From: Mugil cephalus
Lineage: Eukaryota; Chordata; Actinopteri; Mugiliformes; Mugilidae
Assembly (NCBI RefSeq): GCF_022458985.1
Contig: NC_061772.1
Coordinates: forward strand, 1,736,001-1,800,000
DNA length: 64,000 nt
Direction of reading: 5' to 3'
The position numbers were made by a program, and so were the translations under genes. Position 1 is the stretch's first letter; every line of letters starts with the position of its first letter. Positions 46,201-64,000 of the stretch are shown in pieces. The notes beneath the pieces are model-generated. The model worked only from the letters and a program-made list of their open reading frames with translations, did no database searches and was not told where the DNA came from.

Positions 46201-49200
46201 TGGTTACAAGGAAATTAGGTCTTATGTGGTGAAAAACAAATGATCAATGGATGAGAGAACAACAATTAAGAAGTCTTTTAAAGAAAAAGAAAAAAGGAAC
46301 AAAACAATTGAGGCAACTTATGGATGTAAGTAAAGGACAGTAAGAAAAAGTCAAACAAGCAGGAGGAAGGGAGAAGAAGAGCTGAAAATGTGATGGGGGC
46401 AAGTAGCAATAGATGTTACATCACTTGCATTGTGCGAGTTGTGAAGACAGAAGCAATAAAGGACAGTGAAAGTTTACCTGTTTGTGATGAAGAGCAAAAC
46501 AGTCATGACCAGTGCAAAAAGAGAAATACTACAGCCAATCAGAGTAATGTATGTGAGAGCAGCCAGGTCTTGAGGTGGGGGTGTGGCAGACAGCTGTGGA
46601 GAAAATACACATTCACATTCTCTTGCTGTTTTATTGTGACTGCCAGTGAATTATAGGACTGACATTTTACTAAATTAGCAAATGTATCCTCAATGTAGTG
46701 GAGAGTTTAAGCACTCTACGTACAATTTTAAGAAACTGGGGTTTTGCTTTTGGTACTTCCAATTTATGCTGAAGTATAGATAAAACAGATCTGTACCACT
46801 ATTGATTCTACGATTATTGGTATTTTAGTAACACCTAAACCTAAATGAAATTTTGAACGTAGGGTTTTTATTGGATCCCTGCGCTGTATTTAAGGTCACT
46901 GCATGGAGAACGAGAGGTCTTTAACCTTTGTGGCATCTAGTGGTAGCATCAAGAATGACACTGTGATAGCCAGCATTGGATGTTGTTTTGTAGACAAAAG
47001 CATCTATCACGGTAACAAATTATTTTTAAGAGACATTTTTGACCATAAGTAATTGTTGTAGACCCTGCATACTATACAAAAAAACATAATAGTTATCATA
47101 TATTTTATAGTGTAACATCTTCCGTAGCCAATAAAATGAGGATCACCATAGGTCTAACTGTATATATGCTCTATATGCGTATACACATAAAATCACCTTT
47201 GTTGAGTACAAATAATTTTTATTCTAGCATTAGTACTCGTTATTCAACATATAAATATTTATAGTAGGGTCAAAATGTCTCAGAACATAGAATCTCAGAG
47301 TTCATTTTGAGTAAAAGGAAAATTATTTTTGCCACCATCTCTAAGTCAGCAATCAAATTCAGAATAGAAGGGATCAGCCACCACATCAGATGAACAAAAT
47401 ATCAAGGTTTGTTTACCGAGAACCAAACTAACAAAAAAATTGACATCACAATAAGTTCTGTGGAACATTATCAGATCATGTCAGGATGATGGGTTTGAAC
47501 TAGAGGTCGACCGATATGGATTTTTTCAAGCCGATGCTGATGTTTTAGACGCTGGTCAGCCGATGGCCGACGTCTGCTGCCGATATTTTCCTGGCCGATA
47601 ATTGAAAGTTCCCCTTCTACTTGCATAAGAAAAATGGCACACTAATAACAAAGGATGCAAAGAATTATGAAGTCAACACAACTTTTATTGATAAATAGAA
47701 AACAAATAGACAAAAAAATATATAAAAAAAAATATAAATTAACAATTTAGTGCACAATTGTTGTTCAAGGAACATTTATATAACAAACATAATCCTTCTT
47801 CTAACATATATTTAGCCTGTATAAAAACAGAAAAAATATAAATTAACCATATAGTGCACAATGGTGGCAAACAGCAAAAATTTTCAAAGAACATTTATAT
47901 AACAAAACACAGATCCCACATTTGGCCTTCTCTGGTGTTGGCTCGCTGAAGTATTCCCAAACTGGATTGTTTTTTTGTTTGTTTTTCAGCCATTACTAAA
48001 ACAAAATAATCACACATGGTTAGTATTTTTAGTAGTTCCTTCATCTTAAATCCATTTAATAACCACTTGTATATTAAAACAGATCCTCTAATATATTTTG
48101 AAAAATAATGAGTAGTAGGTTAGCCTACTGGTGGACAAGAACTAAAATCTTTCACTAACATTTCACTAACATATTTTTGTTGAGATTGCTTACTGGCCAA
48201 ATGCAGACAATCTGGTAATCACACACACAAAAATGTTTGCTGTGTATCGAGAGATCTGATTATCTATTCGAATCTTCGTTAAAAACACGCTGCACTGAGA
48301 AAACAGCCCGCATCAACTTAATTGTGCTTCTAAACTGATATATCCGGGAGCTGTGTCTCCGTGCAATTTAATGTGTCGAGAGAGGGGGAGGGACGTAGCC
48401 CCCATTCACGCTGCAGTGTTTGAGACCTGCTGCCTGCAGCGCTAGACACCCTACACACACCCCGTTACTATTACCGCCACACACAAACAGTTCAAATTCT
48501 GCGACTGTGACAAAAGAAAAATAAAACCGAACTCACAACGTCGGGGGTGATGGTTGTAATAGACTACCCTTTCGTAATGCTAAGTTACCTATAAGCTACA
48601 GTTGGTCGAAGGCTTGCTGTAAGTTCACCGCCGTTTAAGGCTCCGTTTAATAATGTACCCAATAAAAGGTAAATATATGCTTATTGTCTATGACTTTCAA
48701 AGACGAGAATTTAAGCCTTACCTGCTCTCCCAAGAGAGTTGTGCGCTCAAAAAAGTTTTGGCTTGGGTCCTTCTCACGCAGCAGCTGCACGATCCACCGC
48801 ATCAATAACAGTGGGCTGTCCGCGGACGTGCCAGAATTTAAATCGGCCACGACCATCGACCGATTAAAAAGGTCAAATAGGCAGATGAATCGGTCGACCT
48901 CTAGTTTGAACCAACTCGATGACTCTATGCAGCTTAATTAGAATGGCTGTAAATTGATTTGCATCTTAGGCCATCTGAGCAGATCAAATCATATGAGGGC
49001 TTCCTCAGTGAAGGGACACAACAAAGTTACCCCGTCAACTCAGATGGACTTGAATGAGACTGGTGTATCTTGTCGTGATTACTTATGTTTTTATCCATAT
49101 CCTGCAGTCCCGTATATGCGCCAACATATTGTGAGTTACTGAGAACAGGAGACAGGTTACTTCCATGTGTCAAGAATTCCTGACCAGTTGAATGATTGAT

Positions 49201-51437
49201 TAGTTGTGTGAACCCACAAATCTAGTTTCCGTAAAAGCTACATGGCCCGGAGAGTTGATATTTTTGTTCTCTGATCATTGAGGATATGTTTTGCAGATAC
49301 AATTGAAGAGACAAATGGAAGCTATGTTATAGAGTTACCCACTATATTCTACATGTCGCTATTTCTATGTTTTACAGGAGAAAGTCCTATCAGGTCTCTG
49401 CTAATACTGTTACTCTTGAGCCTGACTTTGCATAATGAAAACGGCCAGTCCTACCATGAGCACAATAAAGTATGTGAGATGGTCACAGGAACAGGTGATG
49501 TGACTCCGTTCCCATCTTGTTACGCAGCCATCAGGGCTAAATTCTGGTAAGTCAGAAAGACAAATCCATCATGTCTACGATTTTGTCACATAGAAGTTAC
49601 ATCTGCAAGCTTTGCTGGTTGTGAACAAAAACTCAGAAGCCAAATTAGCATTATTTTAACTAAACTATTCTTCATGACAGAGGTGATGCTGTATACTCAC
49701 TTTCAGTTGAAAAATTATAGAACTGGCACGAAGGCTTTTGGGTTTCCTATGAGACAGTAACATCCCAGGTTAACATAAGATCATAGAGGGTGAGGACACA
49801 GGGAATGATGAAAATAATAAAATGAAGTTGTACTTACATTTACAACCGTGGTAACATTTATGGTGATGTTTACATGTTCCTGTAGTCCTGAAACATTTTT
49901 GTCCTCCACACTCAGGCTAATCAGTCTTTCCTCATACAGGTTAACCGAGGGTTCCAAATCAAGCTACAGGACAGCATACATTTAGTCAGAGCTGGATATA
50001 GGATATGCTGACAACACCAGCAAATACAGAACACTCTGAAAGTGCTGCACTGGAAAAACAGCAGTTTGTTGTTGTTGTTGTTTTTTTGTTTTTTTTTTAA
50101 ATTGGTTTAATATATGGATCACATGATTCATTATAAGGTATTTGTTTTTATTAGCTGGACAATTTAAATAATCTGACGACATAGACAATCTTTTTGCCTA
50201 CTTTTGCATTAATGATATGTAAAGATTTTGATTATTGTATTTCTGCGTACGAGTATTTGCATTGCGTGTCTTTATCCGCAAGTAGGCCAAAAAGTAATAT
50301 TTAGATATAAGGATATAAGGACTGTTTGATAATATCATAACCAGTGGGGATATTGAAAATAATAATCACAATCTTTTCTCTGTTTAATTTTTAAAAAAAC
50401 ATGCAATCTCACTTTGAACATACAAAACTAAATTTAGAATACAGTCTTTTGGAATGCAGCTCCTAAAAGCCTGTTCTACAATTTTTTTCATAAAGTGTTG
50501 GTGCTGACCCAGTTTGTTGAGTAAAGCATTAGAAAGGTAATGCCATTGTTTGGTCCGGCATCTAGCTCTTTTGGCAGTTGTACAGTCACTTTGCTGTTTA
50601 GGACAGGCCCGTCCAGCATTACCTACATCACAGACACAGCACCAAGAACAAGACGAGACATCATTTGTTCATGTCTGTAATCTATAATGATAATGATTAT
50701 AGATTACAGATAATTATAATGAGTTATTAAATGTGAATAATCCAACTCTACAGCTGCTTTTATATCTTATACCAAGACCAGAGAACAAATATGAATTAAC
50801 AAATGACCACACACTTCAACATATTCAAGATATAGTATGTCATCACATGTCGACCAAAGTGGAAGACAATTTAAAAAATAATCAAATAAACAAACAATTA
50901 TAATGACAAAAAAAGTGATATTTTTACCTCGGTATCACTGGCTTGAAGTTCAAGGCCTTTAAAGGGGTGACTGGGTTTGTGCATTAAACCCACACCATTA
51001 CAGAGGGACAACTTTTGGCAGTTTACCAAGTTTTTTATTTTCTCGTTTATATATTGTTGCATTTGCTTAAGTTGTCTTGTGAAAAAAACACAGGAAATTT
51101 TTAAGACAAAAAGACAAAGCAAATTCTTTCGCTCATGGATAAAAAGTACTTAGAATCAAATATACATGAACACAGATGCTCTCACAAACATACAATCACA
51201 GCAGTGAAATAAAATGTTTACCCCTTGCTGTTCGTGCTATTCCATGGAGATTCACATCTTTCGGATTTCCCTGTCAAATAAATTATTATTAAGATATTAT
51301 TAAGATGATAAAGGTGATATTGAAAGTATCAACATGCTATATTGTACCATATTAAAGCAACTTATACTTTGTTCAGTACCTTCACACTTGGGACTGTGAA
51401 CAGAGCAAAGATCAAAGAGCAAAGAAGTCAGGACCAT
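43297..51437 (-). CDS. Adhesion G-protein-coupled receptor, G subfamily (gene C), complete
   Basis: Thirteen coding exons (minus): 51380-51437, 51222-51270, 50928-51075, 50509-50622, 49838-49963, 49701-49746, 49455-49543, 46478-46593, 45870-46138, 45688-45778, 45245-45374, 44641-44797, 43297-43379. All GT-AG; sum 1476 bases, 491 aa. Start chosen at MVLTSLLFDLCSV, a signal peptide; upstream in-frame sequence is also open (KWWLFLW). Short ectodomain with GAIN (NITINVTTVV), GPS ITCSCDHLTYFIVLM (canonical HL/T cut; tethered agonist TYFIVLM, near the TYFAVLM of human ADGRG1/ADGRG5). TM3 MAIEGFHLYLLLVKIFN; TM6 LGVITLLGITWGLIF; TM7 YVFSILNSLQGFSIFLWF; short tail ending SSQST. The TM5-TM7 unit is split by an intron that genes A and B lack. 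Ligand unknown. Confidence 0.88.
43911..44599. mobile_element. hAT transposon copy 3, truncated
   Basis: Begins at the same base as copy 2 (ctgaaatcacgcgtatggga) and ends ccgttacactccta. It lacks the roughly 300-bp segment present in copies 1 and 2 before the right end. In the last intron of gene C, 42 bp from exon 12. Confidence 0.8.
47501..48903 (-). mobile_element. hAT transposon, deletion derivative of a spliced BED-type element
   Basis: 1403 bp with a perfect 8-bp duplication gtttgaac (47493-47500 and 48904-48911). Ends tagaggtcgaccgatatgga and, inverted on the right, tagaggtcgaccgattcatc. On the minus strand a first exon (48729-48856) opens MVVADLNSGTSADSPLLL, with donor CAG|gtaagg; an acceptor near 47996 leads into NPVWEYFSEPTPEKAKCGIC, a BED finger. 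The catalytic part is gone, and about 70 bp are repeated in tandem near 47725 and 47840. Lies in the gene C intron between the GPS and TM1 exons. Confidence 0.88.
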
Positions 51438-51499
51438 CCACAAGAACAGCCACCATTTTATCCTGTGAAGTAAACAGAAGTCATGTGAATCAAAAACCT

Positions 51500-52234
51500 G
51501 TCAGGTAACATGGCCCATGCTATGCCATGAAACCAGTTTGAAGGTAGAAAAGTATGCAAAAATGATGCAGTATTGCTTTCCATGCACCAATATGTTCCTG
51601 CTAGTGTGGTGCTATGAAGAGCTCCCAATGTACTTTTGATACTTCCTTGCTCGTCAAGGTGAGACTATTGACACTATGGGACAATGACTGATGTTGCCAC
51701 TCCTCTGGTTAAGTTCATCACCTGCGGTCTCTGGCTAAAAGCCCCACACTGCTGTCAGTGATCATCTGTGTTCCGATCAATGAAAAGCAAGTGTTGGAGA
51801 GCACTCTGCTTGGACTCCATGAACATGCCAGTATACCAGTATTACATGTATCGCAACATCATGATCAAGAAGAATAAATAATGTGAAGACCAACGTACCA
51901 ACATGAGTTAGCAGAGACCAACTCTGCAAGTAAATTTATTTCCTCTCACACAGACGTAAAATGCACATACCAGTTGGCTATTGACTTCAGTCTGTTGTGT
52001 GTTCACATTTCAGTTTAAATAGCTTTGGCCCTTATCACTGCCTCTACTCTCTAGACACTTTTTGTTGGCAAGAGTAAAAAGAGGAAAAATGCAAACAAAC
52101 AAACAGTTAAAATAAACAGTTATTTCGGAGAACGGCCACTTCTACAATGCAATAAAACAATGAATAAGACAATGAAAGCAAATGCAACAAAGAATATGTG
52201 TGTTGACAGCAGCTGCAAATATGATCCGTGTAGT
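51500..52234. other. Upstream region of gene C
   Basis: No repeat or gene recognised. Probably the first intron or 5' flank of gene C: a minus-strand exon-like segment with donor AACATG|gtaaag lies at 52805-52830 and may be an untranslated first exon. Confidence 0.35.
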
Positions 52235-52425
52235 TCAAAAGTCGTTTAAAAAGGGCAACTGGACTTGTTGAGTTTTGAGAAGACTTCCCACTAGCCTCAT
52301 AGAACTGAAGCAACAAGATGAGTAGCGACACATTTCCTCGTAACTCTGCAGGTCCAGTTGCCTTTTAGAAACTTCTTTTGGAATACCATGACCTGGTAAC
52401 TGAGGACTTTCACAGACATGTAGTT
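52235..52425 (-). repeat. Collapsed Penelope terminal repeats
   Basis: Contains ggcaactggacttgttgagt near the left and ggtccagttgcc, ggaataccatgacctggtaa near the right: the two inverted termini of a Penelope-like element joined with almost nothing between. Confidence 0.65.
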
Positions 52426-53309
52426 TATTTAATATAGTTATCATAGGTTAATAATATATATAGTTCAGGTTTCACATTGCATATATAGAATAGGAATAGG
52501 GTTAATGATTCTTATTTTCAACAAGGAAGAAGAATAAGTAAAGATGAGTAAATTCAGTTTAGGAAATAATATAAAATAATATACATTATTAGTATATATC
52601 ATGCATTTAAGCATTTCAAGCAGACACAAGAGGAAGTACAAATACCCTGAACTTAACTGGGAATACAGCACCACATATACGGGGTCATCTGTGTAGACTT
52701 ATTTAAAGAGCCACATCCTGTATATCACGTAATATATCAGCATGGAAGCTGATAGCTAAATTAGGTGGTTCTGGCAAGAGAAAAATCAAATGTGACTTAC
52801 TTTACCATGTTGCTGAGCTTCTGTAAAAATTATTCCATCAGAAATGCAGAACACAGTTGATGCGACAGTGGGACAAGCAAGTGAGAAAACTTGATAAAGC
52901 CAATGAGCTTTGTGGGAAGTTGATAACAAACATGTAAATGATGTTACTGTAAAGGAGGAAGTGGACTTCAGAAGTGAAAATTCAGCATTAAGTGATTTAT
53001 TTATTTATTTTGAGAAGTTCTTTTTTTGAATCCTGAATTTTATTCAGGTTTTATCATCATGATGTACACTTTTATAAACTGCAGCTCTACACTCTTCTCT
53101 ATACTGCAGATTGCTGTACTCTGAAATGTGATGAAGATAATCTTCTATAATAATAATGTTCATTACCTCACCACGACCAACAGAGGGCAGTGGTTGGCTA
53201 CATTAAAAAGTGGTGAATGTAAAAGTTAATGTAAAATTGGGATTTTTCCCATTGTTGCAATACGAAAATCCAAAAACAAGTCTGCACTTATTATTATTTT
53301 TTTATTTAA

Positions 53310-53582
53310 AAAGGCTGATTTGGTGCTAGTGGAACAATGGTGCAGTGGTGCGCACTGGGTTTGAATCCGCTGGCCAACTGGAGCCTTTCTGAGTGAAGTT
53401 TGCATGTTGTCCTTCCGTGGCTTTTCTTCTGGTATTCTAGCTTTCTTCCACAGGTGTGAGTGTGAGTGAGAATGGTTGTATGTCTCTCTCTGTTAGCCCT
53501 GTGACAGAGACTGGCAACCTGTCCAGGGTGTACCCTGTCTCTCACCCAGTGACAGCTGGGATAGGCCCCAGCCCCCACACAA
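53310..53582 (+). repeat. Teleost SINE-like interspersed repeat
   Basis: Contains aatggtgcagtggtgcgcac, gggtttgaatccgctggcca (B-box-like), gagtgaagtttgcatgttgt, tgtccagggtgtaccctgtc and ccagtgacagctgggatagg, a repeat very common in fish genomes. Confidence 0.75.
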
Positions 53583-53599
53583 CCTTCTCAAATGAACTT

Positions 53600-54174
53600 T
53601 CTGTTTCTTAGGTTTGATATTCATTAAAGCCCTATATTTTATACAAGTAACCTATGATGTACTTTAATTAGTTTTCTTTTCATTAAAAATAACGGCTATA
53701 AATGTTGTGCATTCCTTCAACAGATGTGAGCGTGTGTCAGTTGCACTTCATGCTTTACCCATCAGCAAGCTTAACTGCTGGGCAGGCCTGAGGCCTTTCT
53801 GCCAGGTGGCCCACACAGCATGAAGAAAACTAGAGAGTATAGAGTGCATTTTAGCCACTTTGAATATCTACCTCTATGACTTCAAAAAATGGTGCGTGCA
53901 AAAGGCCCGACCTGTGACTAACTCTTAGACTACTCTCCTGAGGAAGAAGGACCAGTGAAGTAGAATAACCTCATGTACAGAAGTTAAGATAAGTTGTAGT
54001 ATACTAAAACAAAGGAAAGACTCAATAAGCTCTTCAAATCAGTTCAAGGTGTTCATTTCTTGTTGATCAACTACTGCTTTGAATGAAAACCGATATTAAA
54101 CTGGTTTTGTGAAAAGTAGAAAACACTGCGTGTTTAGTAGCATGCAAAGACTGCTTGGTAAGATCACTGGGCTG

Positions 54175-54208
<34 letters not shown>

Positions 54209-55140
54209 GTAATAATAATAATAATTTAAGCTCAAGACAACGTTGCTGATCATTCAGTAGCTGTTACTAACATAAGCATCAGTAAGTTTGAACAATAACA
54301 TACCACTTCCACAAGGAGCTACCTTCTTTGTTACTTTTTGTCTAAGATTCCTTCAGTTGATAAGGTTGTCCTTCACAGACCGAGAGTAAATGACCTGTCT
54401 GGTGTCTGAGTGGTGACAGGTGCTACCTTCCCTTCTCAACTGAGTTGACTCTTCTCATCTTTAAGTGAATGAAATAAATAAATGTATATATACAAAGTGG
54501 TTACAGAAAGTCTGGAAATGTGGAACACCATCATGATCCCCTCATCCGTGCGGTTCATAAAGGATTGAAGCGGTCAGTGCTCTTACAGGCTAATAGATAT
54601 ACCGGAAATATTGCTGTGAAAATGAAAAACAAAACACGGAGGAAACACATTGAAAAAGAACCACTTGTAGTTACTACACAGTTACATGTTCGTTGCTGTT
54701 TTTGCCAAACATTTATTGCACTGATCACATGAGTCCATCGACCTGTTTCTTGTGCTCCCTGGATTGTCTTTGACTGTTTTTATTGTTCGTACGTGGAAAC
54801 AATCGGGTTCGAAATATCGTAGGGGCGAAAATGACTGCGATACATTTAGATTCCCTTTAAAGTTGAGGTACGGTATGGCGCGCACAGGTTTTTTATTTTG
54901 AAAGTCCATACAGGAACACGTCGTTGCTATTGTCTCGCTTGGCTGAAAGACCCACGCGAGGTCCCGAAACACCACGGCCAGCGCGAACCACTCCACGATC
55001 TGTTCCATTCTGGTGACAGCTCAAGAACCTGTCACAAGACGGGACTAAGAGGACCGGCTTTCGAGAAGATTTCCTCCGGTAAAAGGGCAAACTGGACAGA
55101 AAGGGCACACAAACCGTGAAATAGATGTTTCTATCTAAAA
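53600..55140. other. Intergenic between gene C and mmp15
   Basis: Apart from the microsatellite at 54177-54225, nothing recognised. ORFs here are short and lack coding character. Confidence 0.4.
54177..54225. repeat. (AAT)n microsatellite
   Basis: About 15 AAT units with one interruption. Confidence 0.95.
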
Positions 55141-55149
55141 ATCTAGAGC

Positions 55150-55784
55150 TCATTACTTAATGGTGCTGCAGGAGTCGGACAAGTGTGGCTAACTTTGGAC
55201 TCATTATCGTCGCAGTTTTATTTGTTTGCAACTTTAACCTGAATCGCATTATTACGAAACGAAGCTATTAATTCATTGGACTTGAACAGTATATGATTTA
55301 CCGAAGCATTCTTGTGGTGGACCCAGTTTGCTGAAAGTGTGCATTGCTCGTGGAGCGGACTCTTGTAAAGTGCACGTTCAAGGTTACTAATCAAGCAACG
55401 GTTTGCTGTTAATTAAATGAGATGTGCGCTCCCGTGAGCAGCCCCCACTGCAGATAACCATAGCGCAACACGCAAGTAAAGGTGGCACCGTCAGCGGCGT
55501 AAAACAATTTGAAGGAGTAAGCTGTATGGACTTACGTGGTGACAGGCGAATAAAGACAACTCACCGACGTTCATGGAGGGTCGCTGCCTGTGACTGTAAA
55601 TCTGGGATGGAGCGCTTTTGCAGGAGGCAAGTGCCCTCTTGAAGACTGATAGCGTCATTGCGAGGGAATAGTGTATTGCAGAGATTTTATAGAGCTTTTA
55701 AACTAACGCTACTGCGAGTAAAAACTCGCCTGAGACGTCTTTGCTCCGTTGGGATTGAACCGCGACGAGCGGAGGGCCCAGACC
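55150..55784 (+). promoter_or_regulatory. mmp15 promoter / 5' UTR region
   Basis: CpG density rises from about 55400 to 55900 and the mmp15 start lies at 55785 in gaccatgg, a good Kozak context. Short upstream ORFs exist (one of 72 codons from 55424). Transcription start not determined. Confidence 0.5.
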
Positions 55785-63948
<8,164 letters not shown>

Positions 63949-64000
63949 GTAACAAAAACAGAAAATGCACATCACACACATCTTTGCTGAAGGTTGCTAC

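Noticed and set aside
49278-49550. 90-codon plus-strand ORF
   Set aside because: Overlaps the minus-strand GPS exon of gene C, which has the ICSC-type GPS motif and correct splice sites.
55424-55642. 72-codon ORF upstream of mmp15
   Set aside because: No similarity recognised; probably an upstream ORF in the 5' UTR or chance in CpG-rich DNA.

Overview
The window is nuclear DNA of a ray-finned fish (teleost). Vertebrate multi-exon genes with GT-AG introns sit among typical fish repeats: Tc1/mariner, hAT, Penelope-like, L1-type LINE, tRNA-derived SINE and many microsatellites. The gene set (SLC7A6, SLC7A6OS, a cluster of adhesion GPCRs of the G subfamily, MMP15) matches gene content known from human 16q21-q22. 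No bacterial or CRISPR-type locus is present.

Layout. (1) 1-2.7 kb: last three coding exons and 3' UTR of slc7a6 (+), an amino-acid transporter. (2) 3.4-14.6 kb: complete slc7a6os (-), tail-to-tail with slc7a6, starting in a CpG-rich promoter. Its introns hold one intact Tc1 transposon and four hAT-type insertions with perfect 8-bp target duplications. (3) 14.7-22 kb: gene desert made of a Tc1 relic with a SINE inside it, a decayed L1-type LINE and a TA-flanked MITE. (4) 22-51.4 kb: three tandem adhesion GPCR genes, all on the minus strand, here called A (21982-33024, 522 aa), B (35581-41945, 637 aa) and C (43297-51437, 491 aa). I assembled each exon by exon; all three models keep frame from start to stop and carry a GAIN/GPS region and seven membrane segments. 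Gene A's intron 9 contains a Penelope-like retroelement nested in a hAT transposon. (5) 51.5-55.4 kb: intergenic DNA with a SINE-like repeat. (6) 55.8 kb to the end: first three coding exons of mmp15 (+), with a 7.4-kb first intron that holds the second Tc1 copy.

How it fits together: slc7a6 imports and exchanges amino acids at the cell surface; slc7a6os is the Iwr1-type factor for RNA polymerase II nuclear import; the GPCRs are probably self-cleaving receptors with tethered agonists; mmp15 is a membrane-type matrix protease. The genes are neighbours by synteny, not an operon. The most notable features are the three complete receptor models and the layered, datable transposon insertions. I found nothing I would call a wholly new system.
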